Positions 39,397 through 48,031 of a stretch of DNA of 48,031 nucleotides are shown here, in pieces. The stretch lies in assembly GCA_019155205.2 (NCBI GenBank), contig JAHNZQ020000010.1, positions 755,348 to 803,378 of the forward strand, given 5' to 3'. The notes under the pieces are model-generated. The model did not search any database. It saw nothing but the letters and a program-made list of their open reading frames with translations, and was not told where the DNA came from. Within the stretch, counting starts at the first letter, position 1; every line of letters starts with the position of its first letter. Made by a program: the position numbers and the translations under genes. Origin of the DNA: Gracilaria vermiculophylla. Taxonomy: Eukaryota > Rhodophyta > Florideophyceae > Gracilariales > Gracilariaceae.

Positions 39397-41313
39397 TCAC
39401 GTTTGAGTGTGCGGGTAGCGCCACGCATTGCTGCTCCCGAAGCGTGCCTCGACCTCGTCGTGATCGAAACCATGCTCCGGTTTCTGATTGCCTGGTTTTC
39501 GTTCCAAGAATTCACTGGCCCAACCTGCAGAGAACGCGGGAAGTCCATCCATGTGACTTGCTTCGGCTGGTAGTTTAAGCGCCTGGCATGCCAATCGAAT
39601 CGCGCACACCCCGCTTCCCCTGCACGTTTTGCCCTTGTTTTCCTTGTAACGCTTCAAAAGTTCATCCTTGCGATCCTCCGCGATTCGTTTTCCTACTGCC
39701 CGGTCGCTCACTTCAAATGCTGCATACCCGTACAACATGGACTTGACATTGTCATCCAGATACTCCAGGTCGGTCGTTGACGTCAGCGCCAGCAGAGAAA
39801 GACCGTTGAGCATTGCTACGAATATGCGCTCCCTGGTCCACAAGTGCGAGAAGCAAGCTAACAATCCGCTCCATCCAAACGTCCACCGTGCCTCCAACCC
39901 CGTTTGGTGAATAATTCCCACCAGCTGTCTGTACTTCGTGTAGTACCGAGTTAGAATCAGACTGGCACTCGCCAGTTCTCCCGCATAAACTGTCAAGATC
40001 ACATCGCTAAGATACATGGGCCGTTCAAGATGAGACGCGATTTCCTGCGCGAGATGGAGCCAACTGGCCCAGCTGGGAAACATCAAATGCGCGTACTGTG
40101 CCATTTCTCTTGTTTCCTCGCTGAGCACGCGGTATCTCTCTTCGAATTTAGCTGTATTGTACCATAGTGCGCTCATTCGATTTGGCACACGAGTGATTTT
40201 TTCGTGCACGAGTAGCGCTATGCCGCATGCCGTGGATGCGTCCATAACACTTCGCAGCGCAGTGCCGTGTGTATCTTGTTGGCCTTCATCAGAGCCGTAG
40301 GTCGTGAGCGCCTCTGCCCACTGCTCTTTTGTCTTGATTCTTTTGTTGTTGCTCTGGTCCATCACCATGCGCTGATGAAGCTGTCCACTTTCGTCGGTAT
40401 AAGGTTCAAGTCCACTAGGGTCTGCATCATGGCACGGAGGGAAACCTGCCGGTCAGTTGCTCTGTAACTGCTGGGAAGATGATATGCAAGAATACGTACA
40501 TGTATCAAGTAAGTCAGCTACGTTTTGAAAGCGATGTAACCGATCACATCGGAACCTGTGCTCACTGACTGTCAAATCGTGTCCATTTCGCGCGGAGGTG
40601 TTCTGCGTCCACCACGCCCTCCACAGAGCCACGGCCCAGGCTTCGTATTCCGGGGTCGGGGTTGCGGACGAAGCGGGCAGTGCCAAGTTAAAGAACGGGC
40701 TGAGGTACGGAGTTTTGTTGGTCCATTCATTGTCAAAGAGACGATTCGATATGCGAAGATGTTCCAAACCTTGTACGCAGGGTTTCTTTGAAAACAGTGA
40801 ACGAGGCCCCGGATATGAGAGCGCAAAGTTGTTTTGAAGCGTCCTAAAGGCTGTGCTAAGTTTACGAATGGCGAAAAACTGGCACCAGCCAAAAAGATTG
40901 CGACCGATGTGCCATATGTTGAACAGTAGAAGCGCGAGGATGGTGGCTACTTCATCTTGGCGCTCGTGCTCGTCACACTTGATGAGATAAATAGTCAACG
41001 AGATGGAGAACAGCAGGCCACACGTATAGGCGAGGGCAAGGCAGATGGTGGAAAGCAGCAGTCGGCGTGCAACCTCGTTTTTGGTGCGATACGAGCTGTC
41101 GATGGCGTCCCATACAGCTACGACAGCCCAAGGGAGCGCGGTGGCAAGCGTGATGATAAGCACCCACCAACTGTTGATGAAAGAGCCGAGCAAAAAACCG
41201 TTTGACTCAGAGTTGCAGAAGGAGACCGGCACGGCGCTGTGTTGAACAGAGGCGTTTCTCGCGGCAGGTAGCAGCGCTGCGGGGTGAACGAAGAGTAGCG
41301 CTTCGGGCAGCAT
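39397..41313 (-). CDS. Unrecognised multi-pass membrane protein (intact copy)
   Basis: I do not recognise this family. Two exons, 41313-40500 and 40445-39397, are joined over a 54-nt intron at 40446-40499 (GTACGT ... CTGAC ... GGCAG). The intron holds an in-frame TGA, and splicing restores one frame of about 620 residues. Membrane segments are clear in the N-terminal third: INSWWVLIITLATALPWAVV, TICLALAYTCGLLFSISLTI and VATILALLLFNIWHIG; weaker ones follow (VILTVYAGELASASLILT, IFVAMLNGLSLLAL). The C-terminal part is soluble-looking, with GKRIAEDRKDELLKRYKENK and two close cysteines (CRGSGVC). The conserved pieces in the broken copy show that both halves belong to one gene. A lineage-specific family is likely. 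The stop at 39397 is where the copy reads on, so the true C-terminus is uncertain. Confidence 0.7.
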
Positions 41314-41620
41314 ATCTGCGATTCATGGAAGACGAAAGTGGTCGTGAGGCGAGTACGGACGTGGGGAGGCACTGGAGGATGGAAACGTGCTGGAACGCCA
41401 GGTACAGAAGAGACTAACGGTCAACGTTATAGCGCCCAACTGGTGAAGCGTGACGAATGAAGCCTAACACAATCTCTTCGTCGCTTGTTACTTTAGAGCA
41501 ACGCGGCGCCTTTGCCGTGATTGAGTCGCGCTTCAGTTGGCAACAGGGCGTCGCGCGTGTTCATTCGCTGGTTGGTGAATCGGTCAAAGCGCCACGGTGC
41601 CCTTCGTCTCCTTGATTGGC
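39408..41620 (-). repeat. Duplicated unit, right (intact) copy
   Basis: The parent-like copy of the 37731-38965 unit, covering the gene body and about 300 bp upstream. Confidence 0.85.
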
Positions 41621-42129
41621 AGAAACCTATCAGACCACGGGCGTGACGTCGGCCAGCCATGACTCACGTGTACATTTTGTACAGCATGTGAGACGTGCGC
41701 GGTGCTTTCATAAAATTGAGCATGTGAGACGTGTTCACCGTGTGAGGCGTGTTAGGGGTGCAACGCAACGTGCACGTCGTGTCCTGCGTGTGCTGGAGGC
41801 GCTGGGATCACGCGTCGTGTGCGCTGCGCAATTTTTGGGTCGCCACTCACCGGGCACAAGGCGCGAGTACGCGTTTTCGCCTTTTGCCAACGTGGGAGCA
41901 AGACATGGCGCTGCAGTTACTCAGCGCCTCTCCGCCGCGCTTTTCAAAGGCGCGCTCTCACACGCTGCGAACCGACGCCAACGCCCCGTCTCCCGCCTTC
42001 CGCGCAGCTTCCCTCGCGCTGTGAGTTGCGCTCTCCGTTTCCTCCCTTCGGCTGCGCGCGCACCCTCCGTGCGCGCACCCCTCCTTGCACGCCGCCCCCC
42101 CGTCGCCTTCGCGCCAGCCTGCCGTCACC
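41314..42129. promoter_or_regulatory. Divergent promoter region, membrane protein / PP2A
   Basis: About 816 bp. The left 300 bp are shared with the broken copy and must include the membrane-protein promoter. A short imperfect repeat, CATGTGAGACGTG, occurs twice at about 41684-41740 with a third diverged copy after it. The right part is GC- and C-rich and leads into the PP2A start. Confidence 0.5.
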
Positions 42130-43262
42130 ATGTCGGGCGCTGAGGTTGATGCCTCGCCGCCGCCTCCAAAGCCGCCCGTTGCGCCCGTCCCCGCCGCCGC
42201 TCCGCCCGCCACGGCCTCCGCCACCATCACCCTATCCAATGCCGACCTAGATCGCTTCATGGAGCAGCTGCTCTCCGAGTCGTGCAAGCCCCTGGCCGAG
42301 GACGAAGTCAAGAGCCTTTGTGAGAAGGCTAGGGAGATTCTCATGGAGGAGTCCAACGTGCAGGCTGTGAACTGCCCGGTCACCGTCAGTGGCGACATTC
42401 ATGGCCAGTACCATGACTTGCTTGAGCTTTTCCGCATTGGCGGCACCTGTCCGGACACAAACTATCTCTTTATGGGGGATTACGTCGATCGCGGCTACTA
42501 CTCCGTGGAAACTGTCACTGCGCTCGTTTGCCTAAAGGTGCGCTACCCACATCGCGTAACCATTCTGCGTGGCAATCACGAGAGTCGTCAAATCACACAG
42601 GTGTACGGGTTTTACGATGAATGTCTTCGCAAGTATGGCAACGCCAATGTATGGAAATCCTTCACCGACATGTTTGACTATCTCCCCTTAACTGCGTTAG
42701 TCGAAATAAGCATCTTTTGTCTGCACGGCGGCCTGTCTCCAAGTATCGAGACGCTCGACCAGATTCGTGAGCTTGACCGAGTTCAAGAAGTACCTCACGA
42801 AGGACCCATGTGCGATTTGCTGTGGTCCGACCCAGATGACAGATGCGGCTGGGGTATATCACCGAGAGGCGCCGGCTATACGTTTGGCCAAGACATTTCA
42901 GACCAATTTAACCATTCCAATTCCATTACCTTGATTGCCAGAGCCCACCAGCTCGTCATGGAGGGCTACAACTGGTGCCATGACCGGAATGTCGTCACCA
43001 TTTTTTCTGCTCCCAACTACTGCTATCGGTGTGGAAATCAGGCTGCGATAATGGAACTGGACGGTACGTTTTTATTCTTCATGCGATCCTCGTGTCTGAT
43101 CATGTACTACCTGACCTTGGCTAACTGTCTTTTTCACCTGTCTTCCGTCGGCTTTTGTTACACCCCGCAGAGAACAAAAACTACACCTTTTTACAATTTG
43201 ACCCGGCGCCGCGGCGAGGAGAAGATCATGTTTCACGACGTAGTCCAGACTACTTTCTGTAA
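42130..43262 (+). CDS. PPP2C: Protein phosphatase 2A catalytic subunit
   Basis: The catalytic subunit of the main cytosolic Ser/Thr phosphatase, which works with A and B subunits. Two exons, 42130-43063 and 43171-43262, are joined over a 107-nt intron (GTACGT, GGCTAAC, CCGCAG). The product has 341 residues and ends in the invariant SRRSPDYFL tail, whose last Leu is carboxyl-methylated in the family. All metal and catalytic motifs are present: [33 protein letters not shown] and SRAH-equivalent ARAHQLV. The core is nearly identical to animal and plant PP2A. It differs by an N-terminal extension of about 32 residues rich in Pro, Ala and Ser. If the intron is kept, the frame runs on to 43398 and loses the DYFL tail. 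Confidence 0.96.
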
Positions 43263-44761
43263 ATTGATATACTTGATCGAGGTAAGCGGGACTTGGAAGA
43301 CAGAGCGTACCAGTTTTGCGAGCCAGGGGACGCCTATTGTTAAATCCCCAACGCGCATATTTCGTTCAATGCATATCCTTCTCACACACGGATCGTAGAT
43401 AATGCAGACAGACTTAGTGGAAACCAGTTTATTCCGTGTGCGTCAGTTGTCTTTCGCTTTAGTTTTGTGGCAGTTCGAGACGGTCGTGCTGTGCACTGAC
43501 TCTGCGCTTGCGGACGCTTTGTCGGGCTTATGCGGCTGATGACACATCTTTGAGTGATTTTTCTCACGCACAAAGTTGAGAGCTCGTTTGGTGACACACT
43601 GGCTCAAGAATACGTTAAAGAAACATGAGGCACCAGCTCGTAAGCTGGGTGGACAACAACGCGAAGACTCTGAATCGCGTGCGGCTTGTAAAGACGAAAT
43701 GCGACAGTTTTGTTTGCATCACGCATGACGAGGATGCAAGGATAGCTCTGTAGTGCTGCTGATTACCTTTGGTGAACAAAGTATGTACGTCTGTTGCATG
43801 CTGCGCGTTTAAAGACGAGCTCATCATTTGGTCTCAGTTTCCGATTTATTGTTTGGGATGGGAACTGGATGGAGTCGGCGGAAAATTGTCGCATCTGTGT
43901 GGTGAAAGTATCATTATTTCAAGCTACTATGACAGCTCATGCTCGATCTATGTTTTTCGACCGGCTGTGAGAGATAGAAAGAATCAATCCTCATATCCAG
44001 AAAAGCTGAGATATAAGCAGCATGAGTTGTATAAAAATGAAGCGATAAAGCGCTTAACAGAGTCAAGCGCATGAGAGGCTGAGAAAAAAAGGCTCGAGCC
44101 CAGAGCAAGAAAGCTCAGCTGTAGAGCGTGGCTGACGAGAGTGTATGAAGGAATAAGCGCGGAGGTACGTTAAAAGTATTGAGAGCTGAACGTGAAGTGC
44201 GTGTGGCTACTTGATGAGCACTGTTACGTTATTTTCACATCGAGAAGTAATCTTCCGAGTATCTCGAATTTCCTTTTTTTTTTGGTCATACAGACCACTC
44301 CACGGGCTGCTTGTGAATATAACCATCGGTAGGAAAACAGTGCAGTAGAAATTCCCCTGCTGTGATTTTCAATGGTATATTGAGGGGGGTTCTGTGCCCC
44401 TTTAAGCGCTTCAAAACGCATTATGTGGTGACAGGTGTAAGAGGGGCTGCTTTCTCAACACATCTGAACCCTGATTTTAGAAGTGTTTCGAGGGATGGGG
44501 TTTTGTTTCATATTGGGCTTGTATGGTGCGTGCAGATTTGTGCCAATGTGCGGAATCACCTTCGAGCGCTCGTCTGGGCAAAGCAACGACCTCCTCCTCA
44601 TGCTGAGCTGTTACCCTGCCGTCTCCTTCAAGACCAACCCTTTTTTATACAACTTCCACTTTTGAAGCTGTTCCTACAAAAATCCAAACACTCCTATTTC
44701 CATCAGCTGACAAAACTGTTGATATATCTTGCTCCGCTCGCCGTGGGCCCCCCAATCAACC
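43263..44761. other. Intergenic, no gene recognised
   Basis: About 1.5 kb between two plus-strand genes. A 101-codon plus frame at 43769-44074 has no motif and is not called. The right end is pyrimidine-rich and leads into the next start codon. Confidence 0.5.
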
Positions 44762-47230
44762 ATGTCATCATCGCAAGGCTCTGGAAATCGGTTTTCCGGG
44801 GAGATGTTCTATCAGCTTTTTGGCAACAGTCGTGGTCGCAGTCGTGGTCGAGGTCGCGGCCGTGGTCGAGGTCGTGGTAATGGTCGTGGACGTGGGCGTG
44901 GTGATCAACTCAGACAAGCCGACCGAGATGGTCGAAACGACCATTTCCGACACCAACGAGTTCCCCGAAACGTTTCGAACCGCGATTTAACAAACGACAT
45001 TGCGAATAACCAACGAGGAAAGAGAAGGCGCTACTTTAGTGACGCTCTTCCGCTCGGTCCCTCTCCTCTATCCCAGCAACGGCAAAATGATCTCACCCGT
45101 GTTTCAATCCCAAACAAACCACCGCAGAACCCGTCCAACGAAGAAACTGAAATTCAGAGAAGAAGTAGGTACAAGCGCGCCCCACGTGGTGGGTTCATTC
45201 CAAAAATTGACAAAGAACAGGAATATCAGATCGATCTTTATTGCTATATATGTGAACTCCCATTCTACGATCCATCCTCTAAGACATCTCACGATCGGAG
45301 CAAAAATCACATAAAGCAATATCAGCAATTGCGGAATTCTGGGCTCCTTGATGAACAGGGTAAACGAGTTGAGAATCAACTCAGTGAGGAAGAGTTTCGA
45401 AGACAAATGACAAACACACAAAGCAAAAAGCAAAAAGAAGAAGAGCTCTTCGAAAAAGCGACCATGTTTAGTGAAGAGGATTTAAACAAGTGGCCAAGAG
45501 AGTTCAAGGATTGGGCCAATCGCTCCCTTCGAAATGCAAGTGCCCTTGCCCGTGCCGAGAATGATAGGAGAATAACCGCTGCTGTTCGTGCTGAAATCCG
45601 AGCTGTTTATGATCACCATGAAAGACAATGCACATTAAGAAGAGAGCCATGGTGCCAGAGACCTCTTGCCACTGGCGAATTGTATGGACAGATTAACGAA
45701 ATCAGACCAAACGTGCTTATCATTCACGAGGACCAACTTGTTAAAGATCCGCAAGTTGCCAAAGAACATAAGCGTATTTCCGCTCCATCAACGCAACCGT
45801 CTGTTGTTAACAATCACTCTTCCGATAAAGATGTCGTGATGGGAGCTGAACCTGTCAACCGTCTGGACGACATGAGAGGTACATCTGTGCTTCATCCCAT
45901 AGATATTGAACGACCGGTTGGTGACTCTAACAAGCATATTCGGGCTGAAGTCATTGGAAGTGACCATAATACATATTTTCGACATCGAGAAGGAGCTGTC
46001 CACCATGTTAGAAGCAACAACGATGATGAACACCATGAGATACCACCTCTTCCTCAAGAATCGAGAAAAAGGAATCGCAATGAGGTCTTCGAGCCTTTAT
46101 CGGCATGCAGATCCTATACAAGGCCCACCGATGAACAACACAGAATTCCACAACAAGAAAAAACTCGGCTTAAGCAACAAAGCCAGAGATGGCTAATATC
46201 GGCGGAATCAACAGACCTTCAGCTTGCATGTAAAGTATCAATAGATAAGGATATTTACCTCACTAAATGTCATGAGCGATTTGGATCTTCTATTGAGTGG
46301 TGGGAGCCAGCAGACGGTGACGTTCAAAATCGTGATGATATAACACATATGCTGAAGAAAGTCGATGCTTTGAAAAAAGAATACGAAAATGGAGAGTATG
46401 AATACGAGAAGCTATGCAAGCAACTAACGGCGTTGGTGACTGCTTTCAGCGACCGTGGGACCAGGATGGGCACGCTGTTGGAGTGTATTCGAATGCTCAT
46501 TTGCGCTGCGTTGCAAATGGGTTCTTTCAATGATTTTGCCAAATACTGTTCAGAATTCATGAAAGCGGCCAAACATTTAACAGAATGGGGGGAATTGGAG
46601 TATGAGTTTGTAGGACACTGGCTGTTATCGATGATGTTTTCATACACAAAGGATACCCGGCGTCGAAGCTTTGCAGGAACGTCCCAAATCATGCTTCAGG
46701 TTGCCGAAGAAATGCGCTCTTTTCCCGCTAGAAAGAACGTACTAGATGATATGCGGGTGTTTGAATGCTCACAGGTTCTTAAAGCAGTGCTTGCCAACAA
46801 CTGGGTCTATTTTTTTAAACGCCTTCAGGAAAGTGTTGTTGTTCATTTGGCGACCGATGGTCGCTTGAAACAGGTTCTTGATGGTTTGGTTCCTTTTGTA
46901 AGAGAAAGAGCTCTTGTTACTATGTTTAAGATGAGTGCTTGGAGTGAAAGCCCGGTGTACTCTCTACCTAATATGGTCCCATTGGAAAGTGTCATAAGAT
47001 TCTTAGGATGGAATGAAGCATCCGACGAAGATCCAAGTTTTGGTCCAAACGAGGCCCGTCGGTTTATCAGTTCATTACCCCACAATTTCGCGATATTGGG
47101 CGGCAATGTTGATGACTGGCGTAGTGCATACGTCCGTGCAGATGAAGAAGAAGGTAAGCTTCAGAAGTCGATCGTCAATGCCGAGGCTCTTCTTGCATGG
47201 AGTGGTCGTAGTTGTTTGGTCATTCCATAG
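44762..47230 (+). CDS. RG-rich U1-type zinc-finger protein, possible SAC3/PCI-like C-terminus
   Basis: An 822-residue RNA-binding-type protein. Residues about 22-50 are a run of Arg-Gly and Arg-Ser repeats (GRSRGRGRGRGRGRGN). A matrin/U1-type zinc finger lies at about 160-185 (LYCYICELPF, then SHDRSKNH), giving Cys-x2-Cys and His-x5-His. Then comes a Lys/Glu-rich helix, KWPREFKDWANRSL and a long polar linker. From about residue 480 the rest is helical, with EYEYEKLCKQLTALVTAFSD and MLICAALQMGSFNDFAKYC, which recalls the SAC3/LENG8/Thp3 helical-repeat region of mRNA processing and export proteins. That last resemblance is weak. The start at 44762 has A at -3 (AACCATGT). A GTAAGC at about 47154 is inside the frame but no acceptor was found, so I keep the single exon. 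Confidence 0.72.
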   Translation: MSSSQGSGNRFSGEMFYQLFGNSRGRSRGRGRGRGRGRGNGRGRGRGDQLRQADRDGRNDHFRHQRVPRNVSNRDLTNDIANNQRGKRRRYFSDALPLGPSPLSQQRQNDLTRVSIPNKPPQNPSNEETEIQRRSRYKRAPRGGFIPKIDKEQEYQIDLYCYICELPFYDPSSKTSHDRSKNHIKQYQQLRNSGLLDEQGKRVENQLSEEEFRRQMTNTQSKKQKEEELFEKATMFSEEDLNKWPREFKDWANRSLRNASALARAENDRRITAAVRAEIRAVYDHHERQCTLRREPWCQRPLATGELYGQINEIRPNVLIIHEDQLVKDPQVAKEHKRISAPSTQPSVVNNHSSDKDVVMGAEPVNRLDDMRGTSVLHPIDIERPVGDSNKHIRAEVIGSDHNTYFRHREGAVHHVRSNNDDEHHEIPPLPQESRKRNRNEVFEPLSACRSYTRPTDEQHRIPQQEKTRLKQQSQRWLISAESTDLQLACKVSIDKDIYLTKCHERFGSSIEWWEPADGDVQNRDDITHMLKKVDALKKEYENGEYEYEKLCKQLTALVTAFSDRGTRMGTLLECIRMLICAALQMGSFNDFAKYCSEFMKAAKHLTEWGELEYEFVGHWLLSMMFSYTKDTRRRSFAGTSQIMLQVAEEMRSFPARKNVLDDMRVFECSQVLKAVLANNWVYFFKRLQESVVVHLATDGRLKQVLDGLVPFVRERALVTMFKMSAWSESPVYSLPNMVPLESVIRFLGWNEASDEDPSFGPNEARRFISSLPHNFAILGGNVDDWRSAYVRADEEEGKLQKSIVNAEALLAWSGRSCLVIP

Positions 47231-48031
47231 AATGTCTCCGGGAATTTCCTAGAAAAGGTAATGTAGCATTCTTTTAAAAACATCATTGAGATGAAAATGA
47301 AGCATTTTTTCGTCAAACTGCAACATTCATGACTCCATCTTCCATTATACCTTACGACACGAGGCGAATCCGACCAATATCTGGTTATTCTTAATTTTTG
47401 TATAGAATCGTCAGTATTCCGTAGTTTTGAGTGCCACCCCATATTCCAGGACAGCAAGAATCGTATCTCACCATGGTATTCTCTCGCTGAAAAAAGACCA
47501 AATACCGTGACACCCGTTTCTTAATCATACTTTACGTTATCTATCAAGAAAATAGTTTTCTGTATAGTCTGCTTTCCTCTGCTTCTTTCACTTCATGATG
47601 CAGGTTATCTACACAGATAGAACATGCCGTTGAAAAAAGAGTGAAATATATTACTTCTCTCATGCCATATCTAGTCATAAAAAACAGAAACGTAGGCCGA
47701 TCGGGCACAGAGCTCTCCGTTTTGGACCCTCTTTGAAGACACGCTTTCCGTCTTGCGATGGAATTGAGGACATTGGTGCCCAAACTCATTTCGAAAACGG
47801 AGGTCACCTGGCACCGGTCTTTGAAACAACTGCCTTACGACGCACTTCGCACATTTCTTCGCAGACAGCGTCGAGGCCCTCACCTCGAGAATGTTTCGTC
47901 GTTGAAGTGGTCATAAATTTGTCTCAATCGACTCCTAAAATTGATATACACGTTGTGCGCATGATGCCGTTCACATAAAGTACTGTAGATGTACTTCACG
48001 TACTTCACAGTTCAATGCGGTAATGTTTGGT
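47231..48031. other. No gene recognised to the window end
   Basis: 800 bp of AT-rich sequence after the zinc-finger gene. A short open frame touches 47733-47978 but has no motif. It may be the 3' flank plus the start of a neighbour's control region. Confidence 0.5.

Noticed and set aside
40395..40420. GGTTCAAGTCC string resembling a tRNA T-loop
   Set aside because: It is coding sequence of the membrane-protein exon and no cloverleaf can be drawn around it.
43769..44074. 101-codon plus-strand open frame
   Set aside because: No motif, no splice or start support, in an otherwise empty AT-rich gap.

Overview
This window looks like nuclear DNA from an intron-poor, gene-dense eukaryote. My best guess is a red alga, probably a florideophyte; this is an inference. 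Every confident gene is eukaryotic: ubiquilin, ALIX, Tim22, V-ATPase subunit E, ATAD2/Yta7, NUS1, GRWD1 and PP2A. Most have no intron. A small protein with two tandem CBM25/CBM53-type starch-binding modules, a plant/cyanobacterial-type lipase with a possible transit peptide, and a chlorophyllase-like hydrolase fit an alga that stores starch. No rRNA, tRNA, CRISPR array or intact mobile element was recognised.

Layout, left to right. 1-1138 is gene-poor and holds a decayed Tc1/mariner-like transposase N-terminus. 1139-5198 has a USP25/28-like deubiquitinase (-) head to head with a mitochondrial carrier (+), separated by GC-rich simple repeats. 5352-10006 has a lipase (-), a SELENOK homologue with Cys in place of Sec (-) and ubiquilin (+). 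10515-16554 has three minus-strand genes: ALIX/BRO1, an unrecognised basic protein and Tim22. 17107-18540 has a mitochondrial acyl carrier protein (+) and V-ATPase subunit E (-). 19231-25639 has an ATAD2/Yta7 bromodomain AAA ATPase and an organellar-type methionine aminopeptidase, both +. 26105-32272 has a small membrane/coiled-coil protein (-), NUS1 (+), GRWD1 (-) and a SerB2-like protein that has lost catalytic residues (+). 33616-36734 has a secreted chlorophyllase-like hydrolase (+) and the double starch-binding protein (-). 37731-41620 is a tandem duplication of an unrecognised multi-pass membrane protein: one copy is intact and one is broken. 42130-47230 has the PP2A catalytic subunit and an RG-rich zinc-finger protein, both +.

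The genes are mostly unrelated housekeeping functions and do not form a pathway cluster. Two belong to ubiquitin-dependent proteostasis (the deubiquitinase and ubiquilin). Three are likely mitochondrial (carrier, Tim22, ACP). Two are nuclear histone-linked factors (ATAD2 and GRWD1). Head-to-head pairs are common, with 480-820 bp between start codons, which suggests shared promoter regions.

Seven introns could be placed by reading frame. They are short (54-132 nt). Their 5' sites are GTAAGN or GTACGT, and six of the seven contain CTAAC, the other CTGAC, near the 3' end. This strict signal helped to build gene models that single open frames miss, including the C-termini of SELENOK and PP2A and the start of the 521-residue protein.

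The most interesting items are the degenerate SerB2-like protein, the tandem membrane-protein family with a hairpin-disrupted copy, the double CBM25 protein, the ALIX frame that stays open past its stop, and the insertion inside the ATAD2 ATPase core.
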